Of a DNA stretch of 64,000 nucleotides, positions 11,599 to 22,100 are shown one piece after another. Numbering within the stretch: the stretch's first letter is position 1; every line of letters starts with the position of its first letter. Location: contig LR990043.1 of the NCBI GenBank assembly GCA_905147135.1, positions 6,731,057 to 6,795,056 of the forward strand, in the 5' to 3' direction. This DNA is from Blastobasis lacticolella. Its lineage: Eukaryota; Arthropoda; Insecta; Lepidoptera; Blastobasidae. Under the pieces are notes generated by a model. That model ran no database searches. It was given only the letters and a program-made list of their open reading frames with translations, and was not told where the DNA came from. The translations under genes were made by a program, and so were the position numbers.

Positions 11599-11982
11599 TC
11601 AAAAGTCGGATTCCAGGCTGCTCTCACTATCACCACTGCTATCAAGTTCGTCACTACTTATATCAGAATCTTCTTCGTTAACAGCTGAATTGTCCTGGGA
11701 ATTATCTACTAAGACACTTTCTACCTCTTCAGGTGTTGCATTTCCTACAAACCATGTTGGTTTCAGAGAACCATCTAATATTAGCCAGCCATTATTGTCT
11801 GCGCTAAACTTAATACAATTTGGCTCAGTAGCATTCAACCACATAGAATTCACATCAATAGTCCTCAAAATTTTTTCTCGTAAAGACTTCCAACATGGCA
11901 GAATGTGAGTAGAGTCGAAGCCTTTGCTATTTTTCATAAATTTCTCATTTTTATTTTTTGAGTCATACATTTTATTAAACAC
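11599..11982 (-). pseudogene. C-terminal fragment of an unassigned transposon-encoded protein
   Basis: An open stretch of 127 codons to a stop. It has LPCWKSLREKILRTIDVN, then MWLNATEP, then NGWLILDGSLKPTWFVGNAT, followed by a strongly acidic Ser/Asp/Glu tail (NEEDSDISSDELDSSGDSES). The W..W pattern before an acidic tail resembles C-termini of uncharacterised transposon proteins in insects, but I cannot name the family. Its upstream part is missing: at 11983 the frame meets the inserted repeat of 11986-12265. It lies between the two arms of the long inverted repeat, so it is probably the remnant of that element's own gene. Confidence 0.5.
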
Positions 11983-11985
11983 TAG

Positions 11986-12265
11986 TGGACCCGGCGCGAC
12001 TTCGTTCGCGTAGCGTTCTAACCCTACACCTACCCTACACCTACCCTACACCTACCCTACACCTACCCTACACCTACCCTACACCTACCCTACACCTACC
12101 CTACACGATTATTCCGCTTTTCTTTTCAAATTTTTCCAGAATTTTCTATGCTATAAACCTCACGGAGCCCGAGACCTTTCCAACGAATGCAAAACCGTGG
12201 AAATCGGTTCGTGCGTTCTGGAGTTATAGCGTCAGGAAGGAAAACCCGACTTACTTTTATATAGT
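11986..12265 (+). repeat. Lepidopteran dispersed repeat with internal (CCTACCCTACA)n minisatellite
   Basis: GGACCCGGCGCGACTTCGTT is followed by about nine copies of a 10-bp CCTACCCTAC-type unit (12020-12105). A conserved tail follows: CCCGAGACCTTTCCAACGAA, AAATCGGTTCGTGCGTTC and GAAAACCCGACTTACTTTTA. It is inserted into the interior of the long-inverted-repeat element. Confidence 0.7.
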
Positions 12266-12510
12266 AGATAATAAATCTTGCCTCATTAACATCTTGACAA
12301 TCGAATATTCCGTACACTTTCTCACTCTCTCTGTCACTTTATTTTTGATACCTAGCATCTTTTAAGGAAGGAAACTTCGATTTGCGGGTTTTTTTATATA
12401 GGCACCTTCATATCATTAACTACAGGAAAAAATGAGCTTTTATGTGATATAAATGAAATGATTATACGTTAACAACGAAAAGTTTTAATAAAATTATACC
12501 TGTTTACACC

Positions 12511-12769
12511 TTTGACGACCTGAGTGGTTCAGTGGTCAACATGCCGGTCTGCCACGCAAGAGGTCCCGGGTTCGATTCCCGGCCGGGCAGAAATTTAAAT
12601 GATGAATTTTAATTTCCGTTACGGGTCTGGGTGTTATATGTAAAATAAGTATGTATTTAAAAGTATATAAGTAGTTTATCAGTTATCTAGTACCCATAAC
12701 ACAAGCTTTGCTTACTTTGGGGCTAGATGGCGCTGTGTGAATTTGTCCACGATTATTTTTATTTATTTA
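12511..12769 (+). mobile_element. tRNA-derived SINE with 8-bp target duplication
   Basis: The head has a polymerase III A box (TGGTTCAGTGG) and B box (GGTTCGATTCC) in a tRNA-like fold ending CCGGCCGGGCAG. The 3' body has AACACAAGCTTTGCTTACTT, GGGGCTAGATGGCGCTGTGT and a T-rich (ATTT)n end. TTTACACC flanks it at 12503-12510 and 12770-12777, and the left arm of the host element keeps the uninterrupted site near 10783. Partial relatives: 40530-40625, 48110-48260 (minus), 55800-55880 (minus), 61330-61440. Confidence 0.9.
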
Positions 12770-13057
12770 TTTACACCTGGCTGCGTAGAGGTTGCGGCTA
12801 AGCAATCAGCAGCAACTATGACGTTTCAGATCTTTTAAATACACTGTTGTGAAGTGGTGTGGGTTTTATTTCCGTAAGATGAAAACGAAATGTTTCTCTA
12901 AAAGTAAATTAATTATATTTTAATTAATAATACTGGCGGGTAATTTTTAATTGGCACCTGATGAAAAATGACTTCTCCTAGTTGTAAAAATACTTAAAAA
13001 TTAAATCTTGATAATCTAGATTATTAATGTACTAATTTAGCAGCCGGATCCCGTACT

Positions 13058-13172
13058 ATTATAACCCGCGCCACGAAAGAAGAGACTTGTCAAATGGCAG
13101 TGGAGGGGTTTTCGCGCAGGTAATCGTATGCAGCGCAAGTCGAACCACGTGACCCGCAAAGTCTTTTCTTAT
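13058..13172 (+). repeat. Short palindromic repeat, copy 1
   Basis: ATAACCCGCGCCACGAAAGA with AAGAGACTTGTCAAATGGC is answered by AAGTCTTTTCTTATTTGACA. A closely similar copy is at 61014-61141, where AAGAAGAGACTTG and CAAGTCTCTTCTT are exact complements. Confidence 0.65.
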
Positions 13173-14060
13173 TTGACACTAGCTTGCTTGCAAAGCTTGG
13201 AGTGCTTAACCGGTCCAAGCGATACTTCACCCCAGGGCAGCGCCTGCTGCTGTACAAGGCACAAGTGCGGCCACATATGGAGTATTGTTCCCATCACACA
13301 GCTAAACAATACTCTTTTAAATAGTATTGTGTTTCTGCTGGTGAGTAAGGTTTCCAGTGCTCCATGGGGTGGGGATTTGGGGAACCGTGGCTTTGGCAGT
13401 GGAGTGGCATTTGCCTTTTTGCTGCCTGAGCAACGTGTTATAGAGGTGGGCAACGCATTGGCGATACTCTTGGTGTTGCTAATGTCTATAGGCAGTGGTG
13501 ACCACTTTCCATCAGGTGGCCCGCTTGCCTGTTTGCTTACCGTATGACATAAAAAAAAAAAAAAACTTTGGGCCGGCGAAACTGCCGACCTGCTTAATTG
13601 TCTGGACTCCGTACACAGACGCGCCGTACGATTAGCGATGATCCCATACAAACACGCAAGTTGGAACCACTGGCAAACCGAAGGGACTTTGGCTCCCTGT
13701 GTGTGTTCTATCGGCTGTACAATGGGGAGTGTTCCGAGGAACTTTTCGATCTGGTGCCCACAGCACAATTCCGCCATCGCACCACCCGCCGTGGGCTTGG
13801 TACTCATCCTCACTACGTAGACCCTCTGTTGGTCACGACGCAAAGGTTCGAAAGAATCGGATGTGGAATGAGCTCCCAGCCACAGTGTTTCCTTTGGACT
13901 ATGACATGGGATCGTTCAAGAGGTATATTAGAGGTCTCTTCAGAGGCGGGCAACGCATCAGTAACTCCCCTGGTGTTGCTGATGTTCATAGGCGGCGGTG
14001 ACCACTTTCCATCAGGTGGCCCGCTTGCCTATTTGTCTGCCGTATAACATAAAAAAAAAA
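13173..14060 (+). mobile_element. LINE ORF2 3' fragment with a second LINE tail nested in it
   Basis: The first part decodes as KLGVLNRSKRYFTPGQRLLL, then YKAQVRPHMEYCSH. This is the end of a reverse transcriptase domain as in Jockey/CR1-like arthropod LINEs. It stops near 13305 and resumes at 13566 as LWAGETADLLNCLDSVHRRA. It continues with frameshifts through FGSLCVFYRLYNGECSEELF and RMWNELPATVFPLDYDMGSF to a 3' UTR ending in poly(A) at about 14050-14060. The interruption (about 13306-13565) is itself a 3' end of a related element, with GTGACCACTTTCCATCAGGT and a poly(A) run at 13550-13565. Confidence 0.78.
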
Positions 14061-15060
14061 ACTAGCTATACGCTAGTTGAACTTCAACACCGTAATGATG
14101 TCGCCACTCGTTAGGAGTGCTACCTAATACAATTGGTGAAGCGAAGCTGACCAAGGTCTTTCGCTGGGGGTAGGAAGCCGACTGTCACCCTGTTTATTAT
14201 GAACGTTAGTTGACTGGTGTACATGTGTTAGTGGTGGAGCAGCGAACTAAAATAGTTATCCGGGACCCACGCTGTCAGACAGGACTCACAAGGCCGTCTT
14301 AAACAAATCTTGCGACGGGGTGCCAAAATCAGCCTGCGCTCTTTGCCATAAAAAAATTCAAGTGTGACATAATCTAACAAGTATTAAAAATGTAGGAAAA
14401 GGAATTAACTCGTTCGATAGGAGTCGATAGACAGCTTCCTTCTGAACATTTTTAATCACTCACCTCGCTATAGGTACGTCCAATACTAGAATTGTTATTG
14501 AAGCTTGAGAATCTAGCTTTCGATTGCAATCATGGAAAAGCTACATTTTTAGGTTTTAAGAAAACTACTGATTGTCGAGCTAAACTGCACTGAAATATGC
14601 TTCAAATGAGGAATTTACTGAAATTTACTTTACATACGTTTTATAACAAGTAGAAAAAAAAATTATGTTGGTGTAGGTAGGTATGTAGATATACCTATGT
14701 AGAGACAGGGTATGTTATAAAAATCAAACTACATGGTACATTGATAAAAAACCCAATTTATTCCTTAACACTCCACAAATATGTCCAAAAATTTACAAAT
14801 TCCATGTAACAAACATCCCGCCAGGTACGATAATAAATTACATATTAAATTTTAATAAAGTAAATTACTAATTAGATATAGCCTAAGTACCTACCTTAGC
14901 TAGATAATACCAAATAAGTACCTAATTACATAGTCAAAGCCACCAATTCCCAATACTACAGGGATAACTTAGGTACCTTACTAATACAAAATGGCTAGGT
15001 AACTTGACATAATACTTAGATATATTTTAAGTCAGTAAATTTAGTGTGGCCAGGTTTATT
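14061..15060. other. AT-rich intergenic sequence
   Basis: No gene or recognised repeat apart from low-complexity AT stretches. Confidence 0.35.
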
Positions 15061-15084
15061 TAAAAAATATCTTTATAAACTCCT

Positions 15085-15425
15085 AGACTTCCGTATGCGG
15101 CTCCGCCCGCGGGGACTATTATATTTTCTTGCCAAGAGAGGCACACTGTCAGACGATTTGCCTGATGGAAAGTGGCCACCGTCGTCCAGGATATCTGCAA
15201 CCTAATGAGACCTAATGGATGCTGTGTCGGCGTTTGGGGTACCTGTAGCCATGCCTTTTTAAGAACCCCGTGTTGTAGTGCACAGGAATGTTTCCATCAT
15301 CTGATCATGGTCATCATTAGGTATCTGAATAACGAATTTCATCAACATTTGTGCAGTGATTTAGCCGTGAAAGTGTAACAGACAGACAGAGTTACTTTCG
15401 CATTAATATTAATATAAGTAGGGAA
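15085..15425 (+). repeat. Fragmented dispersed repeats (RTE-like and LINE 3' end)
   Basis: GGCTCCGCCCGCGGGGACTA at the left and GCAGTGATTTAGCCGTGAAAG, TTACTTTCGCATTAATATTA at the right match the CCCGCG...TTTCGC consensus. Between them GCCTGATGGAAAGTGGCCAC is the inverted LINE 3' tail motif. Confidence 0.45.
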
Positions 15426-15429
15426 GTGG

Positions 15430-16535
15430 GATGGATAGTAGGGATGTAAAGGTTCCAGATTGGCAATTAAACATAGGTGCTCTTAACGACACGTACAATG
15501 TAAGCTCCCTATTTAAGCTAAGTATAACAAATCAGTTATAACAATAGTAGATTATACACCATGGGAATAAAGCAGTCTCTTCCGTCATCGGCGGCATATT
15601 GGATCCTAAGCTTAGCGAAGGACTCGAGTTAACTCCCGAACGTAGTAACTTAAACTTAATTCCTAAGCAAAGCAAGAGAGCTATGTAGAGTACTGACTTA
15701 CTGAGTGAAGTGAGGGGTTCACGCCGCCCAAGACTAAGATAGCTATATTCCAGAAGTAAATACCTACTCTGCTTGTCGCACAACTGTGAGACAATAAATA
15801 AAGCAATTACAGCGTCTGATTTAGTAAATTCAGTATCGCTTCACGACATTTTGTCCATGTAAAAATATAATTTTGAACTGAAAATTATAATAACACGAAA
15901 CAAATTTTTTATTTCACACTTCTTCTATTTGGACAATTTCAGCAGTTTAAGGTCCAGCAACCATACTGCTGTCTTTAGTCACAGTTTTTGCAACGGCGCC
16001 TGTATCTTTCTGTTTTGTAGGAAAATAAAGAAAAGTGGTGCGATTTTCGAATAGTCTCTTAAAAAATCCCGTATGCTAATACTTTTAAAACGACTTTTAA
16101 CGTTCCAAAATTAAATCACTGTATTCCCTTGGGAAGTTTTATACAATATTATCGCCCTGCGGGTAACAAGGCCATGATTTACCGTGACATTACATGATAC
16201 ATAATTGGACATTGTCGAGAAGGAGGTGTGAAAAAATCTAAGTGGTTAAACGGTTAATTAAACAAAGAACAGGACTTTGAGGTGGTTAGGTTCGTGGATA
16301 ATTTTACTTGCCCGTGGTACAATCATAGCATACATTGTAGTACAATTGAACGTAGCTGTTGTACCCCGGGCCGAGAGAGGGTTTACTATTTACCTAAGCT
16401 ACCGAATCTAGTCACATATAGAACTTAAATAAGTCTAGAATGCTAAGTGATTGGATAGCGAGTAACTAAGAATTACATATAAAGTAATTGAGATAAAGAT
16501 ACGACGACAAAATACGTGCTTCTTATACCTAAATC
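15430..16535. other. Intergenic, nothing recognised
   Basis: No conserved ORF; AT-rich. Confidence 0.3.
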
Positions 16536-16539
16536 ATCA

Positions 16540-16650
16540 TCGTCATTTCAGACAAAATACGCCCACTGCTTGGCATAGGCCTCCCCTAACTATTCCACAA
16601 AAGGCGGTACTATGTCTTACGCCTCCAGCAGGTACCCGCGTTTTTACCAT
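16540..16650 (-). repeat. RTE-like LINE 3' fragment
   Basis: CGCCCACTGCTTGGCATAGG then CCTCCCC is the reverse complement of the end of RTE ORF2 (AYAQQWA...). Confidence 0.6.
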
Positions 16651-17384
16651 TTTTACGATTTTCTATAAAAATGGCGCCCAAAAAGGGACTCAAAATAACT
16701 GCCACATTTGCCACTCGCTAATACATTCACCTCTTATTCTAAATAGCCCTATTGAGGTCAACATATCGAATATACCTACCCCAAAACTAATATATTTAGT
16801 ACTAAATCTAATGGTGTTACTCTATTGGCACTTCGTTTTATTTGAATTGATTGATTCTACTGATTACATTTCCAAGAAGACAAATTATTTTAGAGTACGC
16901 TCTAAAAGTAATTTACTTTATTATAAAATGTTTTAGGTATCATAAAGTAATTAAAGTTTTGAGACTTATTTCAGAAACTTTTATATTTATACCCGCAAAA
17001 AAGTATTTTTGTAAGGTTCCAAGAATTACTTATTGAAAAGAGTGTCTGATAAAGTTCCTTAATTTAATTTTAATGGTAGGTATAGGTAGCTACAATTAAT
17101 CTTGAGCTAGTAATATAATTCTATAATAAAGGTAGGTACTGTAAATACACACTTACCTCTAAAACATTACGTAATTTACAAAACTCAGTACATTGCATAT
17201 TCAAATACTTTGTGCAGCATTTATTACACACATACCTATAAAAGTACGAAGACGAATGTCTACAAATAATCTTGTTCCTGATATAAGAGAACATACAATT
17301 TAAAAGTTCAAATTTACATATGTCTAGAATTTATTTGATGAAAAATTACAAGTAGGAAAAGTTTAAACACAAGTCATAGGTAAA

Positions 17385-17474
17385 TGATTTAGTTCCAGAT
17401 GAAAAATAATATGTACGAGATTTTAAAGTAGATTTAGTTCCAGATGAAGAATAATATGTACGAGATTTTAAAGT
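17385..17474. repeat. 45-bp tandem duplication
   Basis: GATTTAGTTCCAGATGAAAA plus the following 25 bases occurs twice head to tail at 17385-17429 and 17430-17474 with one internal difference (A/G). Confidence 0.85.
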
Positions 17475-18064
17475 AGATGTAGAGCGTTTACTAAGTATAG
17501 CCCAGTCACAGGATAATTGAAAACGATTGAGAACGACGAGAAGTAGCTTAAGCTGTAACTTTGTAACTCTTACAAGCGCTATTTCTCGAAGATTCGCTAA
17601 GAGCAAGTAAACCAACACAAATCAGATCAGGGGACCACTCTACAAGCCATAAAAATAAACATACTCGTTCCCATGATCCTTTTCAATTTTCTTGTGACAT
17701 CTTAGTCTATGATACGGAAACTGGTTGAACAGTTTAGGTCACCGTGACGGTATTTAGGTAAGTAAATAAGTACTAAACTGTCTTTGTTTGGTGCCGTCAT
17801 ATACAATTTATCTTTTTAACTCGAAGATGTTACTTACCATTGGTACCTTTAATTGTTATTGACTTGATAAATGACAATATTATAAGTTATTGTTAGGTAA
17901 TAGCGAAAATTTTCTTTTGGTAACTTAGACCGAAGTTTCAGCAGAAGTACTGTTTTTCCTAGAGTCACTCTTTTTACCACTCCAAGACTCCTTTCGCCTT
18001 ACGACGTCACTCTGCGAATCATGCCAAGGGCTATACATGATGTGAAAAATAAAACACAGTATAC

Positions 18065-18180
18065 CTACATGTCATCATTATCATCATCATCATATCAGCC
18101 GGAAGACGCCCACTGCTGGGCATAGGCTTCCCCAGTAATATTCACAAAGGCGGGTCCTGTGCCTTCTTGTGCCTACCTAC
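18065..18180 (-). repeat. RTE-like LINE 3' fragment
   Basis: ATCATATCAGCCGGAAGACG, CCCACTGCTGGGCATAGGC and a GGCGGGTCCTGTGCC block match the inverted 3' end seen at 6865-7025. Confidence 0.65.
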
Positions 18181-18184
18181 ATGT

Positions 18185-19165
18185 ATAACTAAAATATGCA
18201 TATCCTATTCCTTTCTCTAAACTACCTATTTAGTTTGAAGAACTATTTGGGATTAATAATGTACCCATCTACTACCCATTCTGTCTACTACGAGTACTTA
18301 CAAAATATACGAGACAAAATCTTAAGGCTACATGCGTTTATGGTCTAATATGCAAAGTTTCCTTTCACAATGCCACAATATTTTCTAAGAATTACCTACC
18401 ACAGTAATATGAAGTAAAACATAAATTAGTAACAAGATGCCCTTGTCTAAAGACTATCCAGTAGACCATCTAGTAAGATAAAAATTTCATTAAGTACTTA
18501 CTAGATCTCTATTCAAGCCAATTACAACACTTAGTAGGTACACAATAAAACAAAATTGTTAACATGCAAAATAATGTACTAGGTGGTACTAGGTATAAGT
18601 AGTATAAAATATTTATTTTTAAGAAAATTTGAAATAAGTAGAAGTGCAAAAATTTGGTTTAACGTTTGTGAATAAGAACACACATTTAGATAAATAATTT
18701 TAACAAACAGATAATTAAAATACTAAGAGGATAGAGATAATTTAGAACATCGAACACACCGATAAGCTATAAGTCTACCATAAAGTGAATCTACTTATCT
18801 CATAAGTTAAGCCGCTCCTGTTTTTATATACTTACATATTTAAAGTTAAAAACTACCATTATGTACCATAAAAGGCGTATACTTATGCCCAATATTTGTC
18901 TAATAAATTACATCTACCTAATTCATCAGCATTCATTACCTATACAGTAATACCTACAAATTAATAAAGAGTACAAAATGTTGAAAACAATAAACGGAAT
19001 ACTGATTGATAGTTGACAGTATAATTCAGTAAAATGTATAAGGGGTGTGGAAGACAAAAATATCTACAAAAAGGGTGCCATTCTAGGGCTCATGCGGGTG
19101 ACCGCAGGGTTGTTGCATGCTGCCATGCTGGCCGTGTCTCCTTTGGCGGTATAACGCATGCGTGT
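18185..19165 (-). other. Probable 3' UTR and flank of the Ndae1-like gene
   Basis: AT-rich sequence after the stop at 19166-19168. Minus-strand AAATAAA-like signals exist (for example around 18610), but I cannot choose the cleavage site. Confidence 0.35.
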
Positions 19166-22100
19166 TCAGAACTTGGTGTCACTAACGCACACCTTCGGTG
19201 ATGAGTCATCCTCTTCGGTCTCGTCCATTGTAGATAGCCTGCGTTCGATTTCAGATTGCGCATTTTTAGACATCAATTTCTTGTGTTTGTTGCTAAAATT
19301 GACGGTGAGCATATGAAATTATAGTCGATGTACACGTTTGACCAGAAATAAATACACCACGATTTTTCGAGAACTATTTTAGAAGCCAGTAGCTAGGCAA
19401 GTTTCTAAAATACTTCTCGAAAAATCGGGGAGTGTTTATTTCCAGTCAGTCGTGTAAAAAAGACATTATTTATAATATTCATAATTGGGGTTCCACATCT
19501 CTGAGTACTTACGTTTTCTTTGTAGACTTTGACTTTAAATCTTTTAAGTCACTTTTATTTTTCATCTTATTACTATTATTTACTTGCTTCCAAATACCAG
19601 TCTTGTTCACTTCTTCAGATATGTTTATCGATGCCAACGGTATATTCATTATATTGCCATTGATGAGCGGAATTTGCAAATTCTCCTCATACGGTGGCGG
19701 ATTGCTCTTATTATTATCCTACAATCAAATTTTCCAGGGGATTCAATTAGAAATAAAGAAAGAGAAGATAAAATATGCTATTTAATATCTACTTACTTTA
19801 CACATGTAATCTGACGCTTAGCCAAATCATATTGAAGGTGAAATATAAAATGAGGAAAACAATATTAGATAACAGCTAAAATAAAATACAAGACTGTGAA
19901 CATAACACTGAATTTATTTCGTACAATACTTAATACCGTGGATAACAAAAACACTACGTATTAGCAGGATGGCGAAAGGAACAAAAAATGACGAATTTGA
20001 AATGATCAGTTTCTCTGACAAAGTCTTAATATTTTTGCATGCCATCCCACCTCTGCGCTGCCCAGTTCACGCAATTCATCTTGGTTCCTCTTGGTCATTT
20101 CCGGCATAACATCGTCCAGAATTTTCAGCTCCCGTCTTGTGAAGAACAAATCTAGAGACTTCCTGATTCCGATCATGACTACGAGCATTAAGGGGAACAG
20201 TATGGAAGTGCTTGAGAACGACTTTATCAACCACAGACATATCAAACAAGCCAATTGTATGGCTGTAAATACGTGAACTCGACGTATTGGAACCTGAAGA
20301 GAATTATTCATTATTATAGTAATTTAATTATTTACTTTCATACCTATAATATATGTGATTTCAATCTTACTAACTACGTTAAGTTACGCACCTGTCGCAA
20401 GAACATATGGTCGGGTTGATACTTTTGAGGCATGAACATTATAAGGATTCGGTCGAAGAATTGTAGGCCTTTCAGTGAAGCTACACCCATGTACAAAAAC
20501 ACTCCAAATAGTACTGGCATCGGAATATGTCTGAGTACAGGTGTTAAGACCACTGAACAACCAATTGTTAGAAATATCAAAATGTGTGTTGCTCTTTGCT
20601 CTCTCACTCCTAAAAACTGTGGCTTTTCACCCGGAGCAGCACACTCCGATTCAACTTTTAAAGAATTCACGTGGTTGATACTCAACACGGTAGCAGCCAC
20701 AAACCATGGTAGACCCATTAACGAACAGATAAATATCAAAATAGCTAAAACAAATAGATCCAAATGATAACCACAGCCTTTCTTCAATTTATTTTCTTTC
20801 CTGTTTACAATTACAGCTGTAATTTGCTGATCCATGAATATTAATATTGTGCCTAATAAAGCTGGTAAAACTGCCACTAAGGCTGACCAAACAGGATTTC
20901 CATTAAATGGGGTTATGACCCAGTTCCTAGTAGGTAAAGTAGGCTTAAATTCCGACGGTACTTCAAGTTTTGGGGTTTTCACTCCAACTTTGAAGTCTAG
21001 GAATGACATGGACAAAATTGCAATAATCACTGAAAAGTCGCTTATGATTTGTCGGACCTGGAAATTTAAATATATATTTTATAAAATGTGAAAATAATAC
21101 TTCAAAGAGAAAGGATGAAAGTCAGTAATTTATGTACCTTAGCCGGAAAGAAAAGAGAATTTTTGAAATCTTTCAGGATTATTGATATCGTAAATGTACC
21201 TAAGAATAATATAATAGACATCAAAAACACGTCTGGTACGTAAACTTTGGTATCACATCCAACGCCTGATAAAGTTCCATTATATAGCTGAAAAAATTAA
21301 TATAAAAAATGGTTATGAAAATAATTGTAACTTGTTTACAGATATACTTATCAAACGAGTCGTGTCACAGGGAAAATGCTTCATATCGTAGCACTACAGT
21401 ATGAGAGTCTCACGAGAGTCTTGAAAACGATTTTGCTGCTTAGCCGGCACTTTAAATTTCGTTTAAAAATAAAAACAGATTGTTTGTGCTTTTTTATGGA
21501 CAAATATTGAATTAGTTTCCTCCAATAAAATTTTGGATAACAGTTAAAAGATTTTAAAATAGCTTTGATGTGACACGACATGCTTGATAGACTATCTACT
21601 ATTATATTTATACCTGACAAGACTCTTTGTTAACGGTGGACCAATTAAATTCCTCGGGCACTCTCGAGTAATTACTTGGTAAACAGTAGCACTCATAATT
21701 AAGAACTTCGTCGGGGTGTGTCTTCAGGGGATATTTCTTTCCTATAGAAATAACATTTTCTACGGCCTGTAAAGCAAAAATATAACGAATAATTTTCTGA
21801 AATAAATTTTTTTTTTCAGATGTCCTTCAAATTAACACAATCTTACCTTGTATATAAAAATGAAAGCGATTAATGTAGCAAAATTTTCTTCGGTAAACCT
21901 TGTTATGTAGCAAACAAATGCACTGGCATCAATAGCGACTAATATGAGAAGAATTAAAGCCGTCCAGGTGCCAATACAAAATCTAAACGACATGTAGTTC
22001 CAACCAACTTGCTTGCAAAATTCAAAAACTATCGTCTCAAATACTAGAACGGGACCAGTTGAACCCAAAATTGTGAGCGGTTGTCCTGAAAAGAACCCGT

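Larger units (their letters stand above)
10490..13052. mobile_element. DNA-transposon-like composite with long (about 470-bp) terminal inverted repeats
   Basis: The left arm (about 10490-10965) reappears inverted as the right arm (about 12325-13052). Both start at ATCCGGCTGCTAAATTAGTAC and run, with scattered substitutions, to GATGCTAGGTATCAAAAATAAAGTGACAGAGAG. The right arm is interrupted by a SINE. The interior holds an ORF fragment (11599-11982, minus) that stops where another repeat has been inserted. I cannot assign a superfamily, and target duplications are not clear. Confidence 0.75.

Noticed and set aside
12020..12105. Telomere-like CCTACCC repeat
   Set aside because: The unit does not match the insect TTAGG repeat, and the array sits inside a dispersed repeat with defined flanks.
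13128..13547. Plus-strand ORF of 139 codons as a gene
   Set aside because: It crosses the junction of a palindromic repeat, a LINE fragment and a nested LINE tail.
13169..13843. Long minus-strand ORF (224 codons)
   Set aside because: Antisense to the LINE ORF2 fragment; composition reflects the GC-rich LINE, with no family likeness.
20432..20767. Plus-strand ORF of 111 codons
   Set aside because: Shadow of the conserved SLC4 exon on the minus strand.
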